DNA of 64,000 bases from Bolinopsis microptera (Eukaryota; Ctenophora; Tentaculata; Lobata; Bolinopsidae), in NCBI RefSeq assembly GCF_026151205.1, contig NC_087074.1:11441226-11505225 (forward strand), written 5' to 3'. The notes under the pieces were generated by a model. The model was not told the DNA's origin, searched no databases, and saw only the letters and a list, made by a program, of their open reading frames with translations. Below are positions 53,446 through 64,000 of this stretch, one piece after another; the stretch's first letter is position 1, and each line of letters starts with the position of its first letter. The position numbers and the translations under genes were made by a program.

Positions 53446-54918
53446 CTAAGTCCGATCTACGCCAGAAAACCCCCTCCATATATCCCTGTCCCGCATCAGG
53501 GTTCGCAGTTCCTCTTTAGAGTTTGTCCCAACTTCCTTCAGTAACATAGACAAGTAGCTTTGTCTTGGTCGGCCTTGCTGTGCTCTACCGTGCGTAGGTT
53601 CCCATAAGACTAAATCACTGGCAAGTAGCTCAGGATGTCGGATGCAGTGTCCCGCCATTTTTAATCTCCTGCTTCGTAACTTGTTTGACAGCCTTGGGAG
53701 GCTACCATACAAAGTTATATTGCTGACCTTGTCCTTCCATGAGATACCCAGCACCATACGCAACATCTTTGTGTATGTCCCGTCCAAACTTTTCTCTTGA
53801 GCCTTTGTCAGTGTCCAGGTTTCTGATCCGTAGAGCAGTACTGATTCACAAGCCGCTATGAACAATCTAATCTTTAGGCTCTTTGAGAGTTTGGATTTCC
53901 AGATATCCTTCAGTCTATGTAGGGCACCCCACGCTTTTCCCTTTCTAACCCTTATCTCCCTATCTGTGCTCTCAATCCAGGAGCCTAAGTAGATGAAATC
54001 ATCTACATTTTCTATGGCTTCCCCGGATCGATTTTGTAGGTCGCTAGATCGATCCTCCATATTCAGTGTCATGACCTTGGTCTTGTCTTCGTTTATGTGT
54101 AGTCCCACGCTTGCTGCCGCCGATTCTACTCTGAGCAGGAACTCGTTAGCCTTGTCCATGTCCTCAGATATAAGTGCTATATCATCTGCAAAGTCCACAT
54201 CGGTGATGATCTTGGGCCCCATTCTTCTGCTTTTTCTACGTTCGAGGGTGAGTCCAAGTCGCTCCGCGTCATCGCCTATGGCTTGCCTCATACAGTAGTC
54301 GATGACTATTGCAAAGAGGTAAGGTGCTAAGGTATCACCCTGTAACACACCTGCAAGTATCTCGAACAATTCAGTTTCTCCGTCTGGAGTTAGGACTTTG
54401 GCCATTGTCTTCTCGTACATGAGCCGTATAAGCTGCACGATTTTGACTGGAATGCCGTAAGCTTCTAGAATCTTTAGCATTTTCCCACGATGTACACTGT
54501 CGAAAGCCTTCTTAAAGTCTATAAATGTCAGAACAGCTGGCAGTTTCCGACTCTTGACACCCTCTATAAGACGTCTCAGTACCAATATCTGTTGAGTTGT
54601 TGACCTTCCTGGTCTGAATCCATTCTGGTTTCTACGCAGAATTGTCTCGATTTCTGGCTTCAACCGGTTTAGAACCATCTTGTTTAGAGACTTGGCAACT
54701 AGGGATGACAAGCTTATTCCCCGATAGTTCATTGGTTCGCTAAGGTCGCCCTTCTTTGGAATTGGTATGATGTTGGCAGTTGACCATTGGTCTGGTTTCT
54801 CACCTTTCAATAGAGCATTGTTACAGAAGTCTAAGACAATTTGATCAAGGTCGCATCGTTTTAAGACTTCTGGGGCTATGTTGTCATTATCAAATAAAAG
54901 CCATACTTTATATAGCAC
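53446..54918 (-). mobile_element. LINE reverse transcriptase, 5'-truncated, 490 codons, intact frame
   Basis: The minus-strand frame starts just before NIAPEVLKRC and contains the RT blocks in order: IIPIPKKGD, NYRGISLSS, NGFRPGRSTTQQILVLRRLI, FIDFKKAFDSVHR, GVLQGDTLAPYLFAIVIDYC, DVDFADDIALIS (catalytic FADD), GLHINEDKTKVMTLN. A C-terminal region follows (YLGSWIEST, LLYGSETWTL, RRLKMAGHCIRH, RDRDIWRG). The endonuclease is missing, and similarity stops near 54890, so it is a truncated copy. The 3' end runs into a short (AGT)n tract at about 53421-53435, a microsatellite tail typical of several LINE clades. No frame breaks, so a young insertion; clade not assigned. Confidence 0.93.
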
Positions 54919-56460
54919 AGAGCTATTATATACGATGAATGATGAAAAGAAACAAGACTTGATTTTTTACTTTTTTAAATTTTCTCGAACAAAGCTTTCG
55001 ACTAGCGGGTTTCTAGTAATATTATATTATTTATTTAAGGCTTGTAAGCACAAAGTAGCCAAAAGGAACTCAAAGCAGGTAACCAGCACGTTAGAACAAT
55101 CATAACAATTGAATATTATCATAATGAACGGGTGTATACGCGATAATAGTTGGATATACTCAATGTTATATTTCGATGAATCAGTTCTTGTGAATTCGAA
55201 CCAAGTTATAGCATCGGACGAGGAACACAATATACGCCCACCAGCCTAGCTGATACTTATTGATTTTTGCAAATACCAGACCCGTTTGTTTCGGGGTTGT
55301 AAGATCAAGACGTGAAGAATGTTGTTTGAATTTAAGTATTGATTTTACTTTGCTTTCCGCGGAATGGTTCAGGACGGTTTCCCGAGAATATTCCTCCTGT
55401 TTATACAGCACGATATAATACGACTTCGACAACCTGACCATAGGTGCAGATTTCGTTTTGAGGTGAACTTTTAAGTTCCCGAGAAATTTTCTTATGTTTG
55501 CTTTTTTTTTCCTCCTCGGGCACATTCGTAACCTACGGGCCAGGTAAACCTAAACTACATATTGACCGTTATGTACGTCGGTATCTGTTGAGGAGCCAAA
55601 TCATCTGAAAAGCCCTAAACCTATATTTTGCTCAGGCACGTAGCCAGGATTTTTCTTTGGGGGGGGGGGGGGGGGGGGGCTGTCGGCGAGCGAAGCTGCA
55701 AGCTGTGGCAGGGGTCTGGGGGCGCGGCCCCCAGCGGGTTCCAGGTAAGGGGCGGACCCCATTGGCAGGGGCTAGGGCGGCGCAGCCCCCCGGAAAAATT
55801 TTGCGAAATAGGGTGTTTTAGGCTAAATTGAAAGTTTAATGAATTTACAAAAATGTATGGTTTGGCATAATCATTGCCTACAATCCTGACCTGAGTAATT
55901 TACCCCTTTGAGACTTTATTTTGGGTTGAAAATTGAGTTTATCGAAAGGAAGTGAAAAATCTCTGGTTCAAATTTGGATTTGAAGCCATGTTTAATTTTT
56001 TCTGTTGAGGTCAATTTTTTGCGCAGAAAGCGTTTGATTTTAGGGGAAAAAATTTATGTTTGCTTTTAATTTTTATGGTGCCGACGGCACCTGAAATCGA
56101 CGAAATCTGCAGGGGTGAACCTGACTACTTTACATCTCCATAAAAGTGCCAAATAACGGGTGTTCTGTCTAAAAATATGCCGATTTTGACCAGGAGGTGG
56201 GTCGACCCTTGGTAATGACTAATTGTATTCTTTGTCATGTCATGTCACATAGTGAAAAGTAAAGATCACTCAAAGCAGCTCGGATCTCCACTCCTGGGAA
56301 TGAACATGTTGCACATTCAGTGTATGAGCATGTATAATGAATAATGAATAATGACTGGATAATGAGCAGACACAGTGTCCTTACAGTTACACGTGTTGTG
56401 GTGCCTCTCAGCGCTGTCATTAAACACTATATTATTATAATATTATGTACTTAACACAGT
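54919..56460. other. Intronic DNA with transposon-like GC-rich patch
   Basis: At 55634-55800 a segment GGCACGTAGCCAGGATTTTT with a long G run, then GCGCGGCCCCCAGCGGG and related strings, resembles the end of a dispersed DNA transposon/MITE, but no matching opposite end was found. The frame at 55181-55525 (minus) shows no similarity. No supported exon. Confidence 0.45.
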
Positions 56461-57058
56461 CTTTATTAACGGCAACCCTTTAGAAGAAGTTCATGACTTT
56501 ATGACTTTAAGTACCTTGGATCCTTTATAGCCTCAACAAGCAGAGACATCAATGTCAGGAAAGGCCTCGCATGGAAAGCTTTACAGAGTCTAGATGCTTT
56601 TTGGAAATCTAATATGTCCAGGAAGATCAAGACTAAGATTTTTCGAACTGCAGTAGAACCTGTTCTGCTGTATGGTGCAGAAACCTGGACTCTTAAAAAG
56701 GCTGATATCAGAGCACTAGACGGTGTTTATACTAACTCCGTTCTTCACTAGACGGTGTTTATACTAACTCCGTTCTTTACGGAAAGATTCCATCGGTGAC
56801 AGATACTATAAAGACACGAAGACTTCGTTTTGCAGGACATGTCTACCGTCTACAGGACCAACCTGCTCAACAACTCCTTTTCTGGCAACCATCCTATGGC
56901 CAGCGTTATCGAGGACGACCACATAAGACCTTCCCGGACGTCCTACTTGAAGACACTGGAATGGAACCTGACCAGCTGCGTTTACTCATGTGTGATAGGG
57001 ATAAATGGAGAGAAGCGTTGACACGAAACTCGTTCCAGATTTCATCTGGATCGACCTA
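56461..57058 (+). mobile_element. Degenerate LINE fragment: C-terminal part of a reverse transcriptase
   Basis: The plus strand reads FKYLGSFIASTSRDINVRKG, AWKALQSLDAFWKS, VEPVLLYGAETWTLKKADIR, ALDGVYTNSVL. A 32 bp tandem duplication (56714-56745 and 56746-56777) then shifts the frame, after which it reads RRLRFAGHVYRLQDQPAQQL, LFWQPSYGQRYRGRP, CDRDKWREAL and a stop near 57055. It is homologous in layout to the C-terminal end of the RT at 53446-54918 but diverged and on the other strand, so it is a separate older insertion. It ends 90 bp from VIRMA exon 57149-57259. Confidence 0.88.
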
Positions 57059-57148
57059 GGCAGGCGGCAACACAATAAATACGCTAAGAGAACAGTCATA
57101 AGAAATACATGAAATAGGTTATTTTAGTACTTATTGTAAGAGACTTAC

Positions 57149-60100
57149 TGGCAAAGGAGTGGTTTTTGGAGAGAAGATAAGAGATGTAAGTGTAGCAGAG
57201 ATCCAGAGCAGGCTGGATCATGTTAACAACAGACAGCACTATGTCTCCGCACAGTACTCCTAGGGGAGACAAGGCCAATCATTATTAACAAAAAGTAAAT
57301 ACTTTTTAACTCAAAAAGTTTAACTTCTGTTCTTCTATTAAATAATAAAACTACTAGTACTACAAATAAACTAATCTAAAACTAATAAATCAACGAACTT
57401 AAATTAAATGTGCCTACCTTCCATCCAGGGTCGCTCCAGCATCTTACAAGTGGACTCAAACAGCTGTATAATAGTCTCAATAGCCCCACATTCAGTTAAC
57501 TGCAGGGCTAGCTGGTGCGGCATGGGCTTGTGTTGTAGGACCAGGTGTTCCACTATCCTCAGTGAGGTTGTCAGCCGCGGGAGACATGACTCGTCCTTCT
57601 GGGGACGAGAGTGGGGTGACATGGTGACTTGATAACCTAGTAACCTAGTAACTGTAATCTGTAAAGTAGACTAGTAACCGTACCTGTAACCTAGTAACTT
57701 AGTAACTAGTAACCTCACTGGTACCTATAACCTAGAATGTAACTAGTAACTGGTAACTAGTAACTGAGTAACCTTATAGTCAGCCGCGGAGACATGACTC
57801 GTCCTTCATGGGACGAGAGTGGTGGTGACATGGTGCTTGATACCTAGTACACCTTAGTAATCTGGTAATTGGTAACCATAGTCTGCGGGATACATGACTC
57901 CAGTTCTTCTCGGACGTAGTTTTTTGCATAAGATTACAGTTCAGGGAATCTTGATCTAGCTTGATCATTGTCATTAGTAGTCCTAGGCTCGAGTAACCCG
58001 ACAAACCTGCATATCTCGAAATTGACTGAGTTCCCGACAACCTCCGCATACGGGAGAATGTTGTGGTTTGTCCGAATGGTTTTGCCTGGACGGTAATGAG
58101 GTCTTCCTGTAAATGGTTGGTACTTAGTACTGGTAGATTGATAGATCCGGTCCTCGCTTGTACTGTACTGAATGGAGACTGTACAGTAGTAAGGAAGGTT
58201 TACCTTGATGAAGTGGACGGTACTGGTAAGTTGGTAGAACCTGATGGAAACTGGTCACCAACGCTGGTACTGTGACCTGGTAACCTGGTGACCTGATAAC
58301 CTGGTAACCTGGTAACCTGGTAACCTGGTGACCTACCTGTACAGTAAGGAAGGTAAGAAGGGCGGTCATGTTGTTCTCAGCAGATAGAAGAGTGAAGTAG
58401 GCTGCTCTACCAGCAGGTACCATCAAGAGAGCTGCTATGTAGGACAGGGCTGACACCATACTAGAGTCATCTGGGAGGTGAGGGTTGGTTAAACTTATTA
58501 TACTTAACTATTTAATAATATAAAAATATTAAATTAATATAAAAACAGTCAATAATATAATACCATTCAATACAATATTATTGTTTCCTAGTATGTAATA
58601 TGTATTCACTAATCTTACATTATAACTCTATTTCGCCAAACTAAAAGATCATTATAAATCAACACTTAATCACTTAATTTCAGGTACAGTATACAACACT
58701 TAATCATTTAATCATTTAATCATTTAATCATTTAATCACTTAATCACTTAATCACTTAATCACTTAATCACAGGTACAGTACACAACACTTAATCAACTG
58801 ACCAGTGAAGGGCTCCTTAACAGCCACAGCCAGCACCCTATCCAGCAGCTGGATAGCCTGGAGATGTACCGTCAGCAACAGTCCCAGACTGTGTGAGCTC
58901 AGCTTTACCCCGGCATGTTTTATCTGCCCGAAGGTGGGTAGTTCAGTGACCACCAGGTCCGGTTCCACGTTATCAAGCAGGGTTCTGATGAGGAGGTGGC
59001 AGGTGTCCGAGCGGGACGCTAGGAACATGCAACCGTTATATGAGCCAAGTAGAGTCATGATAAACTCCTGGGAGAATAGGTTCTGTTATTATAATGATTT
59101 CAAGTAGTAGTACGTGAAAGAAACGGTTCATGATTGAAACCAATGTCTTCAAATTCACATTAATTTATAATGATAATATTAAAGTAAAATTACTGTTTTT
59201 TTGGTGTAATTTTATTGCGACTTGTGTATACTGTAATTATAATAGTCCTGTAAATAAAAGAGACACAAATCAAACTATTCTCACATGAAGATCCTGGCTA
59301 AGATTGACACTACGTCTAATGACAGGTATACTCATAACCAAAGCTACACTCTCTATTGTCAGCATCCCCTCCAGCAGGGTCAGCAGGTATATGAACCCTG
59401 TAACATAACAAGGTCAGTTTCAACAACCTGGTAACCTGGTAACCTGGTAACCTAGTAACATGGTAACCTGGTAACCTAGTAACCTGGTAACCTAGTAACC
59501 TGGTAACCTAGTAACCTGGTAACCTAGTAACCTGGTAACCTAGTAACCTGGTAACCTGGTAACCTAGTAACCTGGTAACCTAGTAACCTAGTAACCTGGT
59601 AACCTAGTAACCTGGTAACCTAGTAACCTGGTAACCTGGTAACCTAGTAACCTAGCATCCCCTGCAGCAGGATCAGCACTCAGCAGGTACATATGAACCC
59701 TGTAACGTGAACACTAGTTTAAGTAGATGTTAGTTTTAGAAGATGAAAGTGGCCACAATTTCATCATTCATGATGATATGATAAATCATTGGGTAATTTC
59801 TGAGGGAACAGAGGATAAAAACCACGCCTAACAATCATCATAACAAGACCACATTATAATACCATCATTAGAGGTCTCAGGAGAAACTTTATCCTGAGGG
59901 AATGTCTTGATGTTAGGGAAAGCGAGACAGTGAGGTTTATCCAGGTACTGTTCCACCAAGGTAGAGAGAGCCTGGGAGATACTGTTGTACTCTCCTGTCA
60001 GTACTCTGCTGTTCTCGTCCATCCTCTACGGAGAAATTAACTGGTTTAGGGTCGGAGTCGGGGCTAGGGTCAGGAATAGGGTCGTGTCATCATTTTAACT

Positions 60101-63100
60101 TTCTTTTCCGAACAGGTACAAAATATATTCAAGTGCACACACTAATATAACATTACCTTGCTCTCTTGAGAGAGTTTTACACACTTCTGAGCGGACAACT
60201 TGATGCATAACAGTAGTTCGTACAAGTGCACCCTGTAATGGAGATAATCAATATTGAAAATTTCTTTGAAAAATAGTTAAGAAATGTCTACCACAAGATG
60301 GTTTCCACAACCTAGTAAGCAGTAACCTGGTAACACAGTAACCTGGTAACCTACCTGTTGAGGAGCACAGTAGCAGCATTGCTGACTCTCTCAGTTGGGG
60401 AGTGTAACAGTATCTCTGATAGCACCTGGTAACCTGTCTTGCCTACACCCACTAGAGTCATCTTTACGAACTCTTTCAGGGCTTTCTCAGAGTTGAAGGA
60501 AGACCCTATTGCCTGAGGGTCGTTGTGCGTTTAACTTTTTATTAAACTAGTAAATACAACTTTACAAAATCTTCTAGGAAGAAATGTTGAAAATCTTGTG
60601 TGGAAATTAATAAGAACTTCATAAAATTAGATATTTCAAGTGATTGGAACTATTAGAGATATAACGAGACATCATAACTTACAGTGGATGTTAGTATAAA
60701 TATCTCCGGGATTTCGACGCGGGATCATATTATCACTCAGCCCGGCCCGTGTTAGGATAAAACATTCAAGGTGATATTGACATCCCGCCCCGAGGAAATT
60801 TGAGATATCTCAACCCGCGGTCCCGCACTTTTTTTAGATCTGTAATGAATTGTTATATCATGCAATTCTCCGACACTTACAATAAATCACCTCGGATACA
60901 GTGCCTGATTTGTAAGAGAGAGTCGATCATATTTATGAACTCAGTTAGACGCGGCGATTCACGTGGTGCGCGGTCACGTGGTACCACTTGCACCAATTTG
61001 CATAGCGCCGAGTGCTATCCACGTGACACATCGAAGTAGCGCACCACAGATGTCCGGAACATGTGTAACGTATCCACTTATTTTGTACACGCAAATTCCT
61101 TTGGACGTTGCCATATCGCAGCTATAATTCTTTGGATTTCTCACGGCTCTCCTTAGCTCTTGTTCTCTGCTAAACGCAAGCTAGTTGCTATCGGGGTTCC
61201 ACTATGACAGATCGGTTTGGACATTCAGATTGATGAACTGCTTTCAGCAATAGATGTTCCGGACAGAGAGAGTTAGAGTTCAATCCCTTGCCACCCTCCC
61301 AAAATTAGCATAACATCTATAATCCCTTGTCGAAACTCGCCGGAGAGATGATTATAATCCATAAACACTTCACGCTAGGGAAATAAATGTAATCCCTCAG
61401 CTGGCGCTTCGGAGATATTACAATGACTCGAGATCACACAAAACTCGTCGTGTCGCGCACTCGTATGTGTTTATCAGATCATCCCGCTAGCGCGGGCTGA
61501 GCTGTTATATAATCCCTTTGCGTGGCGGGTTTATGTTATTATAATGACTTACAAACCCACATCTAACTGTCAACTTACCTTCAAAACAAGAGGTCTGGTA
61601 GGAGTACTGAGACTAGGTTCAGCTAGAGTTCTAACTTACCTTCAAAACAAGAAGTCTGGTAGGAGTACCGAGACTAGGTTCAGCTAGAGTTCTAACTTAC
61701 CTTCAAAACAAGAAGTCTGGTAGGAGTACCGAGACTAGGTTCAGCTAGAGTTCTCAGCAGTTTGTGTACCACATTCTCTTTCAGGAGGATGTCCACCACC
61801 TCCGGTGAGCAACTACAAAGGGCATCCATCAGCATCAAACCTGCGATAGGTAAAGGTTCAACATACCGACCAAGAATGAGTTTCTGTTGATTCTCAGAGA
61901 TGTTAGGAGAAGTTTGTTGTTAATCAGAAAAATTAAATCTAGTAAGTGTCCACTGATTTAGGCAAATATTAAGCATAACACCCCATTTCCCAACTAACCA
62001 GCTTTTAGTCCCCTAACATTGAGGCCAGGTTGCAGACCAGACAGAGCAGTCAGAGAGAGAGCTGACAGGACCCACTTCCCCAGCAGAGTTACCATCGACT
62101 TGAGATCTTCCTTGGTTACGTAGTGCAGGAAATTAGATACCAGCCCTGAAATTGGAGATGCGATATTACAGGATAATCTTAATCGGATTGGACAACACCT
62201 CATTTGAAATAGTGAACAAAAGTTTCCGCATCATCTGACAGAAAGGATAATATGTTTAACCAGAAGGGAGTTGATTACCATGGCATTGTTCGAGAGCCAG
62301 TATCCACTTAGCGGTTACTTCAGGGTTACTACCATGTCCTTGTACTAGTTTCGTTAACTTAGTTACATTCGGGGGAGCTTTAACAGTCCACGGTCTCTGG
62401 GGAGTGGGGTGTTAACTGTGTCACGAGAGCTTTGGTTTATTCATGTAGAGTTGTTCTTGTCGCTTATCCAGTATGTGCAATGTATCAAGTGGAATCGTTG
62501 TGAGTTTTGTGGAATCTTACCCCTTGGTTTTTAGATGCCATACGTTTAGCGTTTTTCTGGTAGAATGTAGCAGTTGGAGTGTGGAAGTAAGTCAAAGGAG
62601 CTGGCCTGTAAGTGTGGGGTTTTAATATTAATTACTTGAAACGTTCAGACAGAAACAATCATATTATAATGCTATGCTTATATTTTATATATTATATATT
62701 AGGGATGGTAATAAAGGTGGGATACCATTAGGGATGGTAATGAAGGTGGAATACCATTTTTCAATTCATTTAATTTTTGAGGACTCAATCTAGTCGTTCT
62801 CATCATGAGGAAACGAGATAAGATAGATTGAACCATGATCTGAAACGGTGTAGTCGGGACATGGTGACAAATATAGCGACCAAAATGATTGATAAGGTTC
62901 ACCTGAAGGAGTAGGGATCGTAATTAACACTGACGAATATCCAGGCCGGCACGGCCTCCTCCTCCTCCTCCGCCCCCTCCACCTGCTCCTCTCTCCGCTC
63001 CTCTCCCTTCTTCTCTCCTCCTCCCTCCTCTGTTACTGGCAGCTCCTCGTCTGATAACTCCTCGTAATCAGCTAAGGGAGGATGTGATTTAGGGATTCGC

Positions 63101-63374
63101 TTTATCGGACTACGTGTTGGTTTAAAATATCGAACTGGACCTTATCCAATGTTTGGTATAGTTAGTGTAACTTCGAAATTCAATAACAATGTAAAATTGA
63201 ATCACCCACAAGGTAATTAAAGATAGATACAGTACCTTTAGATGAGGTGGGTGGTTTAGGAGCATTGGCTCTGCTGGGGGAACCTTCAGGAGACAAACAC
63301 TCGTACAACGTGTCCACTTTATTACGCTCCTGGATAATGTGAGTTAGTAGAATAGAACGAGCACGGTCATTAGC
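57149..63374 (-). CDS. VIRMA: Virilizer (VIRMA), exons 1-14 of the visible part (5' end beyond window)
   Basis: Minus-strand exons, all GT-AG and in phase: 63236-63374, 62903-63071, 62521-62605, 62279-62396, 61999-62145, 61701-61840, 60355-60512, 60157-60232, 59863-60025, 59285-59397, 58803-59067, 58337-58470, 57418-57598, 57149-57259. Exon 2 gives an acidic Glu-rich stretch then VNYDPYSFRPAPLTYFHTP, matching human MTYDPYDRELVPLLYFSCP. Exons 4-5 give WILALEQCHG and SALSLTALSGLQPGLNVRGL, then KAG, matching ALNLQVALRQPIALNVRQL, then KAG. Later exons follow the human order (VMSIPVIRRS, LMVPAGRAAYFTLL, AIETIIQLFES, CKMLERPWMEG). The first exon (ANDRARSILLTHIIQERNKV) is assigned by phase and position only. 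The conserved N-terminal domain must lie right of 64000. Later exons are at 46203-47272 and 16642-21378. Confidence 0.9.
57599..58336. repeat. Intron with partial copies of VIRMA exon 13 and TAACCTGG/TAACCTAG repeats
   Basis: The start of exon 57418-57598 (GGCTGAC, CATGTCTCCCGCGG, AAGGACGAGTCATG on minus) is repeated at 57780-57835. There the acceptor AG is lost (CTGGGG became ATGGGA), so the copy is unusable. A more decayed third copy occurs near 57883-57915. Between them and up to the exon 58337-58470 donor lie degenerate TAACCTAGTAACCTGG repeats. Confidence 0.75.
58690..58798. repeat. Short tandem repeats AATCATTT / AATCACTT plus duplicated flank
   Basis: About 10 copies of the 8 bp motif TTAATCAC/TTAATCAT flanked by two copies of CAGGTACAGTA-ACAACACTTAATCA, next to the donor of exon 58803-59067. 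Confidence 0.85.
59423..59655. repeat. Tandem repeat of AACCTGGT/AACCTAGT, 8 and 16 bp periodicity
   Basis: About 28 copies of the 8-mer, often alternating G and A forms to make a 16 bp unit, begin about 25 bp upstream of the acceptor of VIRMA exon 59285-59397. A second partial copy of that exon's edge (CAGCAGGTA-ATGAACCCTGTAAC) follows at 59680-59706. Confidence 0.93.
60513..61578. other. VIRMA intron with decayed repeat DNA
   Basis: GC-richer than its surroundings. Repeated strings such as TATAATCCCT and ATTATAATGAC occur at irregular spacing from 61270 to 61550. No exon recognised. Confidence 0.4.
61579..61760. repeat. 61 bp tandem repeat, 3 copies, of the 3' end and splice donor of VIRMA exon 6
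   Basis: Three copies, with donors (minus-strand GTAAG) bordering 61701, 61640 and 61579. Each unit carries the last 50 or so coding bases of exon 61701-61840 plus CAAAACAAGAAGTC and the GTAAGTTAG donor. Reading past the first donor meets an immediate TAG, so only the exon-proximal donor at 61701 gives a long product. Confidence 0.92.
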
Positions 63375-64000
63375 CTTCAAAGTTTTTAAGCATTATAATA
63401 TTAATTATTATGTTGCTTGATAAGAGGCTATGTATGAATATACATGGGGCATGTGCAGTACACCTCCTATTTAGCCCTCTACAGCTGAGCTAGCTGGATT
63501 GTTTCTATTAATGTTCCAACTTCTAGGTAGTACCCACATTTATATGGTAATTATCTGGATACCCCGGCGGTAATATCTGGTAAATATGTCAGATATCTAG
63601 CTCGGTTCACCTCTCATTGGTTATTGTAATAGGGTAATTATATAATTACAGAGCATGCAGGATGAGTAATTACAAGGTTAGAGGCCTGCGTCACCCTGGC
63701 GACGGGACGTAAGTTTGGTAGATATTAAACCTAAATGAGCTAATCGATTTTCCGCCGGTAATTTCTGTACAAGCTTCTTTACCAGCTGTACTGTATCCAG
63801 TCAGTGTACAACTGCCGTGCCTAACTTAGTCGCGTCTCATAATGACCTTTACTATAATATATTATTATCTTGTTGTTGTTTGTTTTGAACTTTAAAAGTT
63901 TACCATGCTGTTGTGTAGCTTTGAAATTTGTACTGGCGTTTGTTTAGAATGATTTGACTTGATGCAAAGCTTTTAAAACAGAATCAGATAATTGAACCGT
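63375..64000. other. VIRMA intron, right edge of window
   Basis: No further VIRMA exon recognised up to the edge. The N-terminal domain exons should lie beyond it. Confidence 0.4.

Noticed and set aside
55181-55525. 114-codon minus-strand frame
   Set aside because: No signal, no domain, no similarity recognised, and it lies among LINE fragments.
57780-58049. 89-codon minus-strand frame resembling VIRMA exon 13
   Set aside because: Only about 50 bp resembles the exon, the acceptor is destroyed, and the rest is repeat.

Overview
The window is animal nuclear DNA: AT-rich, with spliceosomal genes (GT-AG introns), a eukaryotic tRNA gene with a run-of-T terminator, LINE, SINE and cut-and-paste transposon remains, and many minisatellites. 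Two conserved animal genes anchor it, an NADPH oxidase of the NOX1-4 type and the m6A-writer subunit virilizer (VIRMA), both on the minus strand. VIRMA is very divergent from my recollection of the human protein, and genes are nested in its introns. That fits an early-branching marine invertebrate (a ctenophore is one possibility), but the species cannot be fixed from this sequence alone.

Layout. 1-1305: a 5'-truncated LINE (endonuclease to RT, minus strand) running off the left edge. 1306-4000: intronic or intergenic DNA with two minisatellites. 4024-9423: eleven phase-consistent NOX exons (minus), lacking the C-terminal end of the NADPH-binding domain; a LINE ORF1 and a pogo-like element sit in its introns. 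9424-16641: gene-poor spacer with a foldback element, a mariner-like element, an inverted-repeat CAG-rich element and two large tandem arrays. 16642-63374: the VIRMA gene (minus), 28 exons joined in phase by eye to about 1350 residues; the 5' end lies beyond the right edge.

Two VIRMA introns are unusually large and hold other genes. The 24.8 kb intron (21379-46202) contains tRNA-Phe and, all on the opposite strand, seven intronless genes for secreted-then-membrane-anchored (type I) proteins between 25.5 and 46 kb. Three share a Cys-rich module of the ephrin-receptor-like/TNFR-like kind, several share a signal-peptide ending, most have Ser/Thr/Pro-rich stalks, and the larger ones carry cytoplasmic tails full of Tyr-Val motifs (EYV, YVN, YDVP) that look like docking sites for SH2 proteins. 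One member is an 1800-residue mucin-like protein. The 9.9 kb intron (47273-57148) contains an intronless gene with four EXD1-like inactive exonuclease repeats, interrupted by one frameshift, plus a SINE and a LINE.

The most interesting item is the nested antisense cluster of intronless putative receptors, which looks like a locally duplicated, fast-evolving surface-receptor family with multi-tyrosine signalling tails. Second is the four-repeat EXD1-like protein. Splice junctions of VIRMA are also repeatedly bordered by minisatellites made from the junction sequence itself.
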